This document shows, piece after piece, positions 1 through 9,449 of a stretch of 16,489 nucleotides of DNA. Every line of letters begins with the position of its first letter. Within the stretch, counting starts at the first letter, position 1. Both the position numbers and the translations under genes were made by a program. The notes beneath the pieces are model-generated. The model was not told the origin of the DNA, ran no database searches, and saw only the letters and a program-made list of their open reading frames with translations. The DNA is from a bacterium (lineage in GTDB: Bacteria > Actinomycetota > Acidimicrobiia > Acidimicrobiales > UBA8592): NCBI GenBank assembly GCA_002713605.1, contig PATL01000025.1:3060-19548 (forward strand), read 5' to 3'.

Positions 1-2823
1 TTGACGACTTTTTCAACAAGAGACCAGCTTTCAAGTAACCCATTGAATGCTGCCCAAATATTTCCCGCCAGCGAGCTTTGCATAACAGATGATGTGAAAT
101 TAAGAGCTCGTGAACTCGTCAAAAAAATGCCTTGGGGTGCAACATTTTGGGAAATCATTTCAGAAGGTGGAATATTTGACGGAGTAGAAAATCTACTTCC
201 TTGGCTAAATCACAAACGTGAGACCATACTAGATTTGCTTCCCCCATCAGCTCTTGTCCTTTTATTTGATGCCAAACAGATACAGCAACGTATAGAAAAT
301 TTAATATCTGAAGAAGAGAGCATCAGCGCGATGCTTTCAGAAGCATTAAGCCCTACAGCTAAGCATGGAATGCAGACTCTTCACCTTACTTTTGACGAAA
401 TCTTCCTAAGAGATAAAGCAAGAATAGTAGAAATTAACTTGTCCTCTGCAGATCTTGCAGATCCTGACATATCAGTTCTTACACCCGAGAGGACCGATAC
501 TGAACCTCTGCAAATTCTTGAAGGTCTAGTTCATGATGGATATGACATAGTTCTTCTTTCTGAGAATGAGAAATCAATTGAAGCATTAAGTAGCAAACTT
601 TCCCAACTGGACTTCAATCCGGTAGTTCATAATACCGATTCGCCCATTAAAGAAACTTCAGGAATTTCTATAACTTCAGGCGTTGATACCGCTAGCGTAA
701 TCTTCCCTGAATTGAAATTCGCAATCATCAATGAGCGCGAGCTATACAGGCGACGTCAGACCCCATACAAAGTCAAACGGAAATCCAATTTATCGGGTAG
801 TGCCTTTATGGATATAAAAGAAGGGGCATTTGTAGTTCACGAACATCATGGGATTGCTATCTTTCGCGGTATTGTCAAGAGATCGTTAGTCGACGTCGAA
901 AGAGATTATCTTTTACTTGAATATCGAAAAGGAGACAAACTCTACGTACCGACTGACCAGGTATATCAGATCAGTCAATACAACAGCGGAGGTGCACCCT
1001 CTTTAAGTCGGATGGGGGGTTCTGACTGGGCGAGGACAAGGTCTTCTATCCGAAATGAGATAGAAAAGATAGCTGAGGATTTAGTTGAGCTTTATCAGCA
1101 AAGAGAGTCACGGGACGGGTTTAGTTTTTCGAAAGATTCACCATGGCAACTGGAACTGGAAGAATCGTTCCCATTCATTGAAACTAATGATCAAATCACC
1201 GCAATGAATGATGTGAAAAGCGATATGGAGCGGAAGATGCCAATGGATAGACTTGTATGTGGCGACGTTGGTTTCGGAAAAACAGAAATAGCTTTAAGGG
1301 CAGCTTTTAAAGCCGTACAGGACAGCAAGCAAGTAGCTGTGCTCGTTCCAACAACTCTGCTAGCCCAACAACACTACCAAACATTTACTGAAAGATTGAC
1401 CTCTTTCCCGATCGAAGTCGCTGTTCTTAGTAGATTCCTGAGCAATAAAGAAGCTAAACGAGTAGTCACCAAATTGCGTGATGGTGAGATAGACCTCATC
1501 ATCGGGACACACCGCCTTCTGTCAGAAGATATTAAGTTCAAAGATCTTGGCTTGCTCATAATTGATGAAGAGCAAAGATTTGGAGTAACGCACAAAGAAA
1601 AGATTAAGTCATTGAGGAGTAACGTTGATGTCTTGACTCTGACAGCGACACCGATACCTCGAACTCTTGAGATGAGTCTCACAGGTATAAGGGATCTGAC
1701 ACTTCTCCAAACACCACCAACCGATAGAAAGCCCATCATGACTTTTGTAGGAGAGTATGAGAATTCAATAGTCTCATCAGCCATCCGGCGCGAGATACTG
1801 AGAGACGGTCAGGTTTTCTTTGTGCACAATAAGATCTCCGACATTGACGTCATAGCGGAAAGACTACGGGAGCAAATTCCGTCGGCAAGAATAGCAACAG
1901 CTCATGGGCAAATGGATGAAGGACTTCTTGAACAAACCGTCATTGACTTCTGGGAAAAGAAATATGATGTTCTAGTCTGTACAACGATTATTGAGTCGGG
2001 TATAGATATGCCTTCTGTCAATACGCTGATCGTTGATAACGCCGACCGAATGGGACTAGGTCAACTTCACCAATTACGTGGACGAGTCGGGCGGTCAGGG
2101 ACAAAAGCTTATGCATATCTTTTCACGCCTAAAGGTCACAATTTAACAGAAGACGCAATTGAGCGACTCAAGACGGTTGGGGAAACATCAGAACTTGGAT
2201 CAGGTTTTAAAATTGCGATGCGGGATCTTGAAATCAGAGGTGCAGGAAATTTGCTTGGCACTGGGCAGTCAGGACACATAGCAGCTGTCGGATACGATCT
2301 CTACTGCAAACTAGTGAAGGAAGCAGTTGAAGAATTAAAACACGTTCCTAAAGACAGCCAGCAGGATATCGAGATTGAAATTCCGATGACAGCCTACATA
2401 CCAAAGGATTACATCATGAGAGATGATTCTAAATTGGAATCGTATCGATCCATTGCTGATATCAAGAACAATGGAGACTTAGAGAAAATACAACAAATGT
2501 GGTTGGACCGATACGGTCCAGTTCCCGAAGAAGCAATCAACCTACTAGAAATTGCGCATCTAAAGCTCGCAGCCAGATCTCTAGGGATTGAAAAGATTAT
2601 TGCTAAAAAAATACCAGGCTTTGGGAAAGCAGAATGGAATATCCATTTGAGGCCTTTGACACTTCGTCCATCGCAACGAGTAAGAACACTAAGACTGTAC
2701 GAGGGCTCACTTTACAAAGAGGAGAAACAGGAATTAATACTCAAAATCTCAGAGATCAGAAAAGCTTCACAAGAAATCACAGATTATCTCAAAAGTCTCA
2801 AACCAGTCCCCAATGCAAGTTAA
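1..2823 (+). CDS. mfd: Transcription-repair coupling factor Mfd, 5'-partial
   Basis: Mfd is a DNA translocase that removes RNA polymerase stalled at lesions and recruits UvrA for transcription-coupled repair. 940 codons are visible. The frame is open at the window edge and the protein already reads like the middle of the UvrB-homology region, so the TTG at position 1 is probably an internal Leu codon; roughly 200 N-terminal residues are missing against the usual 1,100-1,200. In visible numbering, the RNA-polymerase-interacting domain is at about 272-345, Walker A GDVGFGKT at 421-428, the DEEQ box at 522-525, TATPIPRT at 548-555, TTIIESGID at 661-669 and the motif VI region QLRGRVGR at 691-698. 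The C-terminal TRCF/D7 domain follows at about 795-890. All helicase motifs look intact. In M. tuberculosis, mazG and lpqU lie between mfd and eno; here eno follows directly after 105 bases. Confidence 0.97.
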   Translation: MTTFSTRDQLSSNPLNAAQIFPASELCITDDVKLRARELVKKMPWGATFWEIISEGGIFDGVENLLPWLNHKRETILDLLPPSALVLLFDAKQIQQRIENLISEEESISAMLSEALSPTAKHGMQTLHLTFDEIFLRDKARIVEINLSSADLADPDISVLTPERTDTEPLQILEGLVHDGYDIVLLSENEKSIEALSSKLSQLDFNPVVHNTDSPIKETSGISITSGVDTASVIFPELKFAIINERELYRRRQTPYKVKRKSNLSGSAFMDIKEGAFVVHEHHGIAIFRGIVKRSLVDVERDYLLLEYRKGDKLYVPTDQVYQISQYNSGGAPSLSRMGGSDWARTRSSIRNEIEKIAEDLVELYQQRESRDGFSFSKDSPWQLELEESFPFIETNDQITAMNDVKSDMERKMPMDRLVCGDVGFGKTEIALRAAFKAVQDSKQVAVLVPTTLLAQQHYQTFTERLTSFPIEVAVLSRFLSNKEAKRVVTKLRDGEIDLIIGTHRLLSEDIKFKDLGLLIIDEEQRFGVTHKEKIKSLRSNVDVLTLTATPIPRTLEMSLTGIRDLTLLQTPPTDRKPIMTFVGEYENSIVSSAIRREILRDGQVFFVHNKISDIDVIAERLREQIPSARIATAHGQMDEGLLEQTVIDFWEKKYDVLVCTTIIESGIDMPSVNTLIVDNADRMGLGQLHQLRGRVGRSGTKAYAYLFTPKGHNLTEDAIERLKTVGETSELGSGFKIAMRDLEIRGAGNLLGTGQSGHIAAVGYDLYCKLVKEAVEELKHVPKDSQQDIEIEIPMTAYIPKDYIMRDDSKLESYRSIADIKNNGDLEKIQQMWLDRYGPVPEEAINLLEIAHLKLAARSLGIEKIIAKKIPGFGKAEWNIHLRPLTLRPSQRVRTLRLYEGSLYKEEKQELILKISEIRKASQEITDYLKSLKPVPNAS

Positions 2824-2845
2824 ACATGGGACGCGTACACATCAG

Positions 2846-2872
2846 CCCCTTATCAACAACATTTCCCCTTAT
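2846..2872 (+). repeat. 8-base direct repeat in the mfd-eno gap
   Basis: CCCCTTAT occurs at 2846-2853 and again at 2865-2872, a 19-base period (about two helical turns). It lies in the 105-base gap upstream of eno, ahead of an AT-rich stretch (TATTTTAGATAA, 2879-2890) that could hold a -10 element. It could be a tandem binding site for an eno regulator, but a match this short may be chance. No rho-independent terminator for mfd is evident in the gap. Confidence 0.3.
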
Positions 2873-2886
2873 TACGGGTATTTTAG

Positions 2887-4212
<1,326 letters not shown>

Positions 4213-4213
4213 C

Positions 4214-4597
4214 ATGGCACTAGTAACTGAAAGACCCGACAGTGACCTTCGGGCCACTGAGCGTTCCAGAAAAATAGCATTTTGGGTAGTTTCAGCCATT
4301 ATTGCCCTTTTCGTTCTTTGGTGGAGCTTTGACTTATTAAAACTTTGGCTGAAGCAAGGAGAAGAACTCTCATCTAAACAGCAAGAACTAACTTCAATCG
4401 TCGTTGAGAACGCTGAGCTAGAGGAAAAGAGAGATGCGTTATACTCACCAGAGAAGATCGAGCAGTTAGCCCGTCAAAATTATGGATTTGTTCGACCTGG
4501 TGAAGAGGCATACGCAGTCCCACCACCAGCACCTGAACCAGTGCGACTCCCAGCAAATTGGCCGTTCACTCACCTTGCCCAAACTCTCGGAGGTTAG
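4214..4597 (+). CDS. ftsB: Septum formation initiator family protein (FtsB/DivIC-like)
   Basis: This is a small bitopic division protein of the FtsB/DivIC family, which links FtsL and FtsQ in the divisome. 127 residues: a basic cytoplasmic N-terminus, one transmembrane helix at about 21-46, then a coiled coil at about 47-75 rich in Glu/Gln/Leu, and the family signature KIEQLARQNYGFVRPGE at 81-97. A proline-rich tail (103-114) follows, as often seen in actinobacterial members. It starts one base after the eno stop. Its last codons contain the ribosome binding site of the ABC-transporter gene. In M. tuberculosis the DUF501 gene follows directly; here about 8.4 kb of other genes intervene. Confidence 0.92.
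   Translation: MALVTERPDSDLRATERSRKIAFWVVSAIIALFVLWWSFDLLKLWLKQGEELSSKQQELTSIVVENAELEEKRDALYSPEKIEQLARQNYGFVRPGEEAYAVPPPAPEPVRLPANWPFTHLAQTLGG
4589..4594 (+). promoter_or_regulatory. Strong Shine-Dalgarno of the ABC ATPase gene, inside ftsB
   Basis: GGAGGT lies in the final codons of ftsB, three bases before ATG 4598, which directly follows the ftsB TAG stop. The arrangement implies translational coupling of the exporter to the division gene and fixes the start codon. Confidence 0.75.
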
Positions 4598-5545
4598 ATG
4601 GAGAATCCAATAGAAGCTGAAAACCTCACGCGCACTTTTGGCGACTTAGTTGCTGTCAATAGCATTAATCTAACCGTTGAGGAAGGGGAAGTATTTGGTT
4701 TTTTAGGACCTAATGGAGCAGGAAAATCAACAGCTGTGCGAATGCTCACTACTCTTTTGAAACCAACTGGAGGCTCAGCTAGAGTCGCGGGCTTTGACGT
4801 CGCATCAGAAGCAAGTATGGTCAGGAAAAAAATAGGTGTAGCCCTCCAGGATGCAGCCATTGACCCTTTAATGACGGGCAATGAATTGCTTAAATTGCAA
4901 GCAGTCCTTCATGGCATCTCAAGGCATGAAGGTAAAAAAAGATGTGCAGAATTACTTGAACGAGTAGGACTTACTGCCGCAGGGGATAAGCGAGTTGGAA
5001 CTTATTCAGGAGGGATGCGCAGAAGACTTGATCTCGCATTATCACTTGTGCATCAACCTAAAGTGCTTTTCTTAGATGAGCCTACAACTGGACTTGACCC
5101 AACAAGCAGGGTTGCTTTATGGGAAGAAGTGCGAACGCTAAATAAAGAAATAGGAACAACCGTTTTCCTGACAACTCAATATTTAGAAGAAGCAGATCAG
5201 CTGGCTCAACGCATAGCGATAATTGATAATGGCAGAATAGTCAGAGAGGGAACCCCCACGAAACTCAAATCAGATGTTGGGGCTCCAACATTACGCGTGG
5301 ATGTAGTTGAAAGTGACTTTAAGATAGCTAAGCAGGTAATGGCAAAACTAGGGGAAGAGCGTCCTGCAAGAAAAGGAAGAATTGCTATAGGGCTCGATGG
5401 TGGGACAAGAGCTATCACAGCCGTTTTAAAATCCTTAGAAGACCAAAATATAGAAGTCCAACATGTTGAACTAGATGAACCAAGTCTTGACGATGTATTC
5501 GCAGATGCGACTGGAAGGCGACTTGAGGGTGGAGCGGATACGTGA
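4598..5545 (+). CDS. DrrA-like ABC transporter ATP-binding protein
   Basis: This is the ATPase of an ABC-2 exporter of the daunorubicin-resistance (DrrA) family, expected to drive drug or lipid export with the two permeases that follow. 315 residues. Walker A GPNGAGKST is at 37-45, the Q-loop is within GVALQDAAIDP, the signature YSGGMRRR is at 136-143 and Walker B VLFLDEP is at 156-162 with E161. The switch position usually held by His is Gln in TTQYLEEADQLA, which is common in DrrA relatives. The C-terminal ~90 residues form the DrrA-type extension. The ATG follows the ftsB stop with no gap, and the stop is nine bases before the first permease. The substrate cannot be told from sequence. Confidence 0.95.
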   Translation: MENPIEAENLTRTFGDLVAVNSINLTVEEGEVFGFLGPNGAGKSTAVRMLTTLLKPTGGSARVAGFDVASEASMVRKKIGVALQDAAIDPLMTGNELLKLQAVLHGISRHEGKKRCAELLERVGLTAAGDKRVGTYSGGMRRRLDLALSLVHQPKVLFLDEPTTGLDPTSRVALWEEVRTLNKEIGTTVFLTTQYLEEADQLAQRIAIIDNGRIVREGTPTKLKSDVGAPTLRVDVVESDFKIAKQVMAKLGEERPARKGRIAIGLDGGTRAITAVLKSLEDQNIEVQHVELDEPSLDDVFADATGRRLEGGADT

Positions 5546-5554
5546 CGGTCAAGA

Positions 5555-6343
5555 ATGAACATTAGACGCTCTATTCCTCAAGCTTTACAACTATCTCCCC
5601 GAAGTATTCTAGGAATGACCCGCCAGCCACAAGCCTGGGCACCAACACTGTTCTTTCCTTTACTGCTGGCAGCTGTGTATGCAGCACAATTTAGTAAAGC
5701 GGTGAACCTTCCGGAATTTCCATACCCTGACGTGACGTTTCTTGACTTCATCCTCCCAGCTTGCGTGATACAGGGTGTTCTATTTGGGTCAACAAATAGC
5801 GCAACTGACTTAGCCGGAGATATTGAAAATTCCTTTATGGATCGACTGCTTTCATCCCCAGTCGCTAGGTCGTCCATCCTGATCGCCCGCTTATCAAGCG
5901 CTTTTATTTATGGTTTAGTGCAGGCAACAATACTCATAATCATTTTTTTCACTTTCGGGGCAGAGTTATCTGGAGGAGCAAGTAGCGCTTTAGCCCTCGT
6001 TTTCATCACTTCCTTCCTATCAATGGGCGTAGGTAGTTTCTTGATTGCAATAGCCTTAAGGACAGGGTCACAAGAAGTCGTAAACTCACTCTTTCCGATT
6101 ATCTTTGTATTCATCTTTATCAGTTCAGCTTTCTTCCCAGTTGAATTGATGGATGGATGGTATGGACAAATCGCGGAATGGAATCCCTTAACATGGATTA
6201 TTGATTGGACTCGCTCTATCACAATAGAGGGATTTTCTTGGGAAGCTTTTCTACAAGCATCTGGCGTGATCGCTTTGATCTCGCTTGCAGGTATCGCCAC
6301 TTCGATACATCAACTAAAAAGGCGTTTGGCAGTCGCATCATGA
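5555..6343 (+). CDS. ABC-2 type permease (DrrB-like), first of two
   Basis: This is an integral membrane subunit of the exporter. 262 residues with about six hydrophobic segments, near 27-46, 63-80, 104-130, 140-165, 173-195 and 235-252. It shares the ABC-2 coupling-region pattern DIENSFMDRLLSSPV and a late WNPLTWIIDWTRS motif with its downstream neighbour (DLENGFFDRLRAAPI and YNPITHVIRMGRQ), so the two are diverged paralogues that probably form a heterodimeric pore. The start ATG at 5555 is nine bases after the ATPase stop; the ribosome site (AAGA) is weak. It overlaps the second permease by four bases (ATGA). Confidence 0.92.
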   Translation: MNIRRSIPQALQLSPRSILGMTRQPQAWAPTLFFPLLLAAVYAAQFSKAVNLPEFPYPDVTFLDFILPACVIQGVLFGSTNSATDLAGDIENSFMDRLLSSPVARSSILIARLSSAFIYGLVQATILIIIFFTFGAELSGGASSALALVFITSFLSMGVGSFLIAIALRTGSQEVVNSLFPIIFVFIFISSAFFPVELMDGWYGQIAEWNPLTWIIDWTRSITIEGFSWEAFLQASGVIALISLAGIATSIHQLKRRLAVAS

Positions 6344-7131
6344 CCACAGCACCCTCAAATAAAACGTCGCAGTTTCAAGTGACAGTTGCTGTCAGTAAAA
6401 GAGGCTTAATGCGTATGCGGCGCCTCCCATCACTAATGATCCCTTCCATAATTATGCCCATTTTTTTCGTTGTAGCATTTAGCGGATCATTTTCATCGGT
6501 TGTGCAACTCGATGGCTACAGCACAGACAAGGCAGTCAATTGGATGGCGGCATGGGCAATCCTTCAAGGGTCAGCATTTTCAGGTCTTGGTGGGGGAGGA
6601 CTTACCGCAACAGATTTAGAAAATGGATTTTTTGACCGGTTGCGAGCAGCTCCCATCACTCCATCAGCACTAATTTCAGGACTTGTTGGTTATTCCGTTA
6701 CTAGAGCTGTGCTACCCACCACTGCGGTATTGATTGTGTCATTTGTAGCTCTTGACGCTGACATGCCTGGTGGTTTTTGGGGCTTCGTCATTGCATATTT
6801 CACCGCAGTAGGAATAGCGGCAGTCATGTCTCTTTTTGTGCTAGGCATCGTTTTTACGATGAAGACTCTAAAGTCCTTAGCAGTCGCACAGGTGGTCATG
6901 TTTAGCACAATGTTTCTATCAGTTGGGCAGGCACCCCTAGAAGCTATTGAAGGGTGGTTATATCACGTAGCAAAATATAATCCCATAACACACGTCATTA
7001 GAATGGGTCGCCAAGGATTTCTTGGCGACGTAACCTGGGCAGAGACACAACCAGGGTTTATCTCGCTAACGCTACTATTAATTGTCTCGGGTCTTTGGGC
7101 CAGATCATGCTACCGGAAGGTTGATATCTAA
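6340..7131 (+). CDS. ABC-2 type permease (DrrB-like), second of two
   Basis: This is the second membrane subunit of the exporter. The start is taken as the ATG at 6340, overlapping the upstream stop as ATGA, which gives 263 residues. An earlier in-frame ATG (6205) would add 45 residues of hydrophilic shadow sequence inside the first permease. It has about six hydrophobic segments, starting near residue 31, and a glycine-rich SGLGGGGLTATDLENG stretch at the family's coupling helix. The heterodimeric arrangement (one ATPase, two different permeases) is typical of actinobacterial DrrABC-type modules. The gene ends 61 bases before coxS and is the last member of the eno-ftsB-exporter run. Confidence 0.9.
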   Translation: MTTAPSNKTSQFQVTVAVSKRGLMRMRRLPSLMIPSIIMPIFFVVAFSGSFSSVVQLDGYSTDKAVNWMAAWAILQGSAFSGLGGGGLTATDLENGFFDRLRAAPITPSALISGLVGYSVTRAVLPTTAVLIVSFVALDADMPGGFWGFVIAYFTAVGIAAVMSLFVLGIVFTMKTLKSLAVAQVVMFSTMFLSVGQAPLEAIEGWLYHVAKYNPITHVIRMGRQGFLGDVTWAETQPGFISLTLLLIVSGLWARSCYRKVDI

Positions 7132-7138
7132 ATTAATT

Positions 7139-7164
7139 TAGTACTTACCCCAACAGTTGTACTA
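7139..7164. repeat. Spaced inverted repeat upstream of coxS
   Basis: TAGTAC (7139-7144) and GTACTA (7159-7164) are perfect inverted six-base arms separated by 14 bases, with arm centres about 20 bases (two helical turns) apart. They sit in the 61-base gap between the exporter and coxS, where a promoter or operator for the cox genes would be expected. A terminator is unlikely: there is no T-run and the arms are AT-rich. A dimeric regulator site is possible, but six-base arms are only weak evidence. Confidence 0.35.
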
Positions 7165-7180
7165 GATTTCTATTAGAGCA

Positions 7181-7186
7181 AAGGGG
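7181..7186 (+). promoter_or_regulatory. Ribosome binding site of coxS
   Basis: AAGGGG lies six bases before the GTG at 7193 and supports that non-ATG start. The next in-frame Met is residue 69, far inside the iron-sulfur domain. Confidence 0.6.
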
Positions 7187-7192
7187 AAGTAA

Positions 7193-7651
7193 GTGGAAGT
7201 AACTCTCAACATTAATGGCGTTGAACAGGCACATGATGTAGAACCTCGAACGCTTCTGGTTCAGTACATACGTGAATCTGCAGGGCTAACAGGAACAAAT
7301 ATAGGATGTGACACCTCATCATGTGGAGCCTGCACAGTACACCTAAACGGCGAATCAGTTAAGTCATGTACAGTTTTAGCTGCACAAGTTGATGGAATGG
7401 AGATAACAACCATCGAAGGTTTAGCTCAGGCAGATGGAACGCTCCACCCAATGCAGCAGGCCTTTCACGAATGTCATGCTCTGCAATGCGGCTACTGCAC
7501 GCCAGGTATGGTTATGGCTTGTGTGTCCCTTGTCGAGGAAAATCAAAACCTAACCGAAAATGAAGTACGTGAGGGACTCGAAGGCAATCTTTGTAGATGC
7601 ACTGGTTACCACAATATTGTCAAAGCAGTACTAGAAGTAAGTGAGGCATAG
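7193..7651 (+). CDS. coxS: CO dehydrogenase-type small subunit, two [2Fe-2S] clusters
   Basis: This is the iron-sulfur subunit of a molybdenum hydroxylase (CoxS/XdhA-C family). It carries electrons from the Mo site in the large subunit to FAD in the medium subunit. 152 residues, normal for the family. The plant-ferredoxin-like N-terminal cluster is bound by C39, C44, C47 and C59 (CDTSSCGAC then C). The helical C-terminal cluster uses C99, C102, C134 and C136 (QCGYCTPGM and [10 protein letters not shown]); Q98 is the conserved Gln near the pterin. All eight ligands are present, so it looks functional. It starts at GTG 7193, and its stop is directly followed by the coxM ATG. Family membership alone does not prove CO as substrate: xanthine, aldehyde or nicotinate dehydrogenases use the same fold. 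Confidence 0.95.
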   Translation: MEVTLNINGVEQAHDVEPRTLLVQYIRESAGLTGTNIGCDTSSCGACTVHLNGESVKSCTVLAAQVDGMEITTIEGLAQADGTLHPMQQAFHECHALQCGYCTPGMVMACVSLVEENQNLTENEVREGLEGNLCRCTGYHNIVKAVLEVSEA

Positions 7652-8476
7652 ATGATCCCCGCAAACTTTGATTATCTCCGAGTAGATTCAGTTGAAGGAG
7701 CAGTAACCGCCCTTCAAGAACATGGAGATGAAGCTAAGCTAATCGCTGGAGGGCACTCACTGCTCCCATTGATGAAATTTCGTCTATCTGCACCAGCGTA
7801 TTTAGTAGATATAAACCGCTTAGACGATCTAAAATATGTAAGGGAAGAAAACGGCTATCTGGTTATAGGGGCCCTAACCCGTCATAGCGATATTGAAAGT
7901 AATTCTTTAATAAAGGAGAATGCTGGGCTTTTAGCTTCAGCCACACACCATGTCGGCGACCCACAAGTTCGACACCGTGGGACTATAGGTGGCGCAATTG
8001 CGCACGGGGACTCTGCCTCCGATATCCCATCAGCTTTACTTGCTCTCAACGCAACCGTAGTAGCAGCAGGCCCTGAAGGAACAAGAGAAATTCCGATTGA
8101 TGACTTCTTCGTTGGGTTCTTAGAAACTGACCTAAAGGATGATGAGATGTTAACGCAGATAAGGGTACCCAGTGTTCCAGATGCAAAATGGTCATTTCAA
8201 AAATTCAATAGAAGAGCACAAGATTGGGCAATCGTTGGAGCTTCCGTCCTAGTCAATAATGGTCAAAGCGGTGTATCACTGGTAAATATGCATTCAACTC
8301 CTTTCCGTGCCATAGCTGTGGAAGAAGCGATTGCAAGTGGAGCAAATGCCCAAGAAGCTAGCGAACAGGCTGCAATAGGAACTGAACCAACATCGGATAT
8401 CAACGCATCAGTTGAATACCGAAAACATTTAGCCAGAGTGCTCGTAAAAAGAGGACTTGAAGAGGCCGGACTCTAA
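7652..8476 (+). CDS. coxM: CO dehydrogenase-type medium subunit, FAD-binding
   Basis: This is the FAD subunit of the same molybdenum hydroxylase, passing electrons from the [2Fe-2S] subunit to a quinone or other acceptor. 274 residues, usual length. It belongs to the FAD-binding domain 5 family with a CO-dehydrogenase flavoprotein C-terminal domain. The two FAD-contact motifs are clear: AGGHSLLPLMKFR at 32-44 and TIGGAIAHGDSASD at 111-124. It begins immediately after the coxS stop, implying coupled translation and equal stoichiometry. The expected third subunit gene, coxL, is not found on either side: downstream there are 55 bases and then coxD. Confidence 0.94.
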   Translation: MIPANFDYLRVDSVEGAVTALQEHGDEAKLIAGGHSLLPLMKFRLSAPAYLVDINRLDDLKYVREENGYLVIGALTRHSDIESNSLIKENAGLLASATHHVGDPQVRHRGTIGGAIAHGDSASDIPSALLALNATVVAAGPEGTREIPIDDFFVGFLETDLKDDEMLTQIRVPSVPDAKWSFQKFNRRAQDWAIVGASVLVNNGQSGVSLVNMHSTPFRAIAVEEAIASGANAQEASEQAAIGTEPTSDINASVEYRKHLARVLVKRGLEEAGL

Positions 8477-8519
8477 ATCTGAATAAAACGGCGCATGTGC
8501 CACCTCGACACTCAACCTG

Positions 8520-8534
8520 TAGATTAGAGATGTG
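8520..8534 (+). promoter_or_regulatory. Putative -10 box and leaderless start of coxD
   Basis: TAGATT (8520-8525) fits the actinobacterial TANNNT -10 consensus. Six bases (AGAGAT) separate it from GTG 8532, which places the expected +1 on the start codon itself. No Shine-Dalgarno sequence is present, and the TAG of the box is also an in-frame stop, so no earlier start is possible. No clear -35 was found. The same geometry recurs before the mocA-like gene. Confidence 0.5.
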
Positions 8535-9449
8535 GGATATGAACAAGCACAAAGCATAGAAAGCATACAGAATGGTCTTGAAGGACAGGGTTATTTTCCC
8601 TCTGAAGGACTAGCATCAGCAATTTTTCTCGCAATCAGTTTACAAAGGCCAATCTTTTTAGAAGGGGCCCCAGGTGTTGGCAAAACTGAAGTTGCGAAGG
8701 TGTTATCAAGTTGGCTCAATACCGAATTAATCCGCCTCCAATGCTACGAAGGCCTAGATGCATCGCACGCTATTTATGAATGGGATTACTCAAAACAATT
8801 ATTGCATTTGAGAACTACCGAAGCATCTGGAAGGGCCAAACAAATAGATGAAAAAGCACTTGAGGATGAATTGTACAACGAGCGATTCCTAGTTAGGCGA
8901 CCACTTCTGCAAGCAATTGATTATGAAGGAGAAACCCCTCCTGTGCTACTAATCGATGAGCTTGATCGCGCTGATGATGAATTTGAAGCTTTCCTACTTG
9001 AGTTGCTTTCAGATTACTCCATTACTATCCCCGAGATAGGGTCCTTCAAAGCGGCCGTGCCACCGATCATCGTGATTACCTCAAATCGAACAAGAGACGT
9101 TCACGATGCACTCAAACGAAGGTGCCTCTATCACTGGGTGGACCATCCTGGATACCTCAGGGAAATTCAAATACTTAAAGCTAAAGCCCCTAAAGTTTCT
9201 GAGCAATTAATCAAAAGAATAGCCGTCACAGTTGAGCAAATTCGTGAAATGAATCTATACAAACCACCAGGAGTTTCGGAGAGTATTGACTGGGCCATGG
9301 CTCTTGAAAGAATAGGAAATAGTGACCTAACAGAAGACGGTATTACTGCAACAATCGGAGCTCTTCTAAAATACCGCGAAGATCAACAAAAAGTGATGGA
9401 ATATGGCCTAGATAAAGTCATAGAAAATGCATATGCTCGTGCAGTCTGA
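8532..9449 (+). CDS. coxD: MoxR-type AAA+ ATPase, CoxD-like maturation factor
   Basis: This is an AAA+ ATPase of the MoxR/CoxD family. In Afipia (Oligotropha) carboxidovorans, CoxD with CoxE and CoxF is needed to build the sulfurated Cu-Mo centre of CO dehydrogenase; it likely acts as a chaperone-like remodeller on the apo-enzyme. 305 residues. Walker A GAPGVGKT is at 45-52, Walker B VLLIDELD is at 138-145 with D142-E143, and sensor 1 TSNRTRD begins near 183, followed by the KRRC arginine region. The GTG at 8532 is the only usable start: an in-frame TAG lies four codons upstream and no other start codon precedes the conserved region. It overlaps the VWA gene that follows by up to 23 bases, the usual MoxR-VWA partnership. 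Confidence 0.93.
   Translation: MGYEQAQSIESIQNGLEGQGYFPSEGLASAIFLAISLQRPIFLEGAPGVGKTEVAKVLSSWLNTELIRLQCYEGLDASHAIYEWDYSKQLLHLRTTEASGRAKQIDEKALEDELYNERFLVRRPLLQAIDYEGETPPVLLIDELDRADDEFEAFLLELLSDYSITIPEIGSFKAAVPPIIVITSNRTRDVHDALKRRCLYHWVDHPGYLREIQILKAKAPKVSEQLIKRIAVTVEQIREMNLYKPPGVSESIDWAMALERIGNSDLTEDGITATIGALLKYREDQQKVMEYGLDKVIENAYARAV

Noticed and set aside
1374..1784. 136-codon open frame antisense to mfd
   Set aside because: It lies wholly opposite the conserved helicase motifs of mfd, has no recognisable domain and reads as a codon-bias shadow.
5183..5185. Gln instead of His at the ABC H-loop
   Set aside because: TTQYLEEADQLA is common in DrrA-type ATPases, so it is not a sign of inactivation.
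6205..6339. Upstream extension of the second permease to ATG 6205
   Set aside because: The added residues overlap the first permease and do not look like a membrane-protein start; the ATGA overlap at 6340 is the usual coupling.
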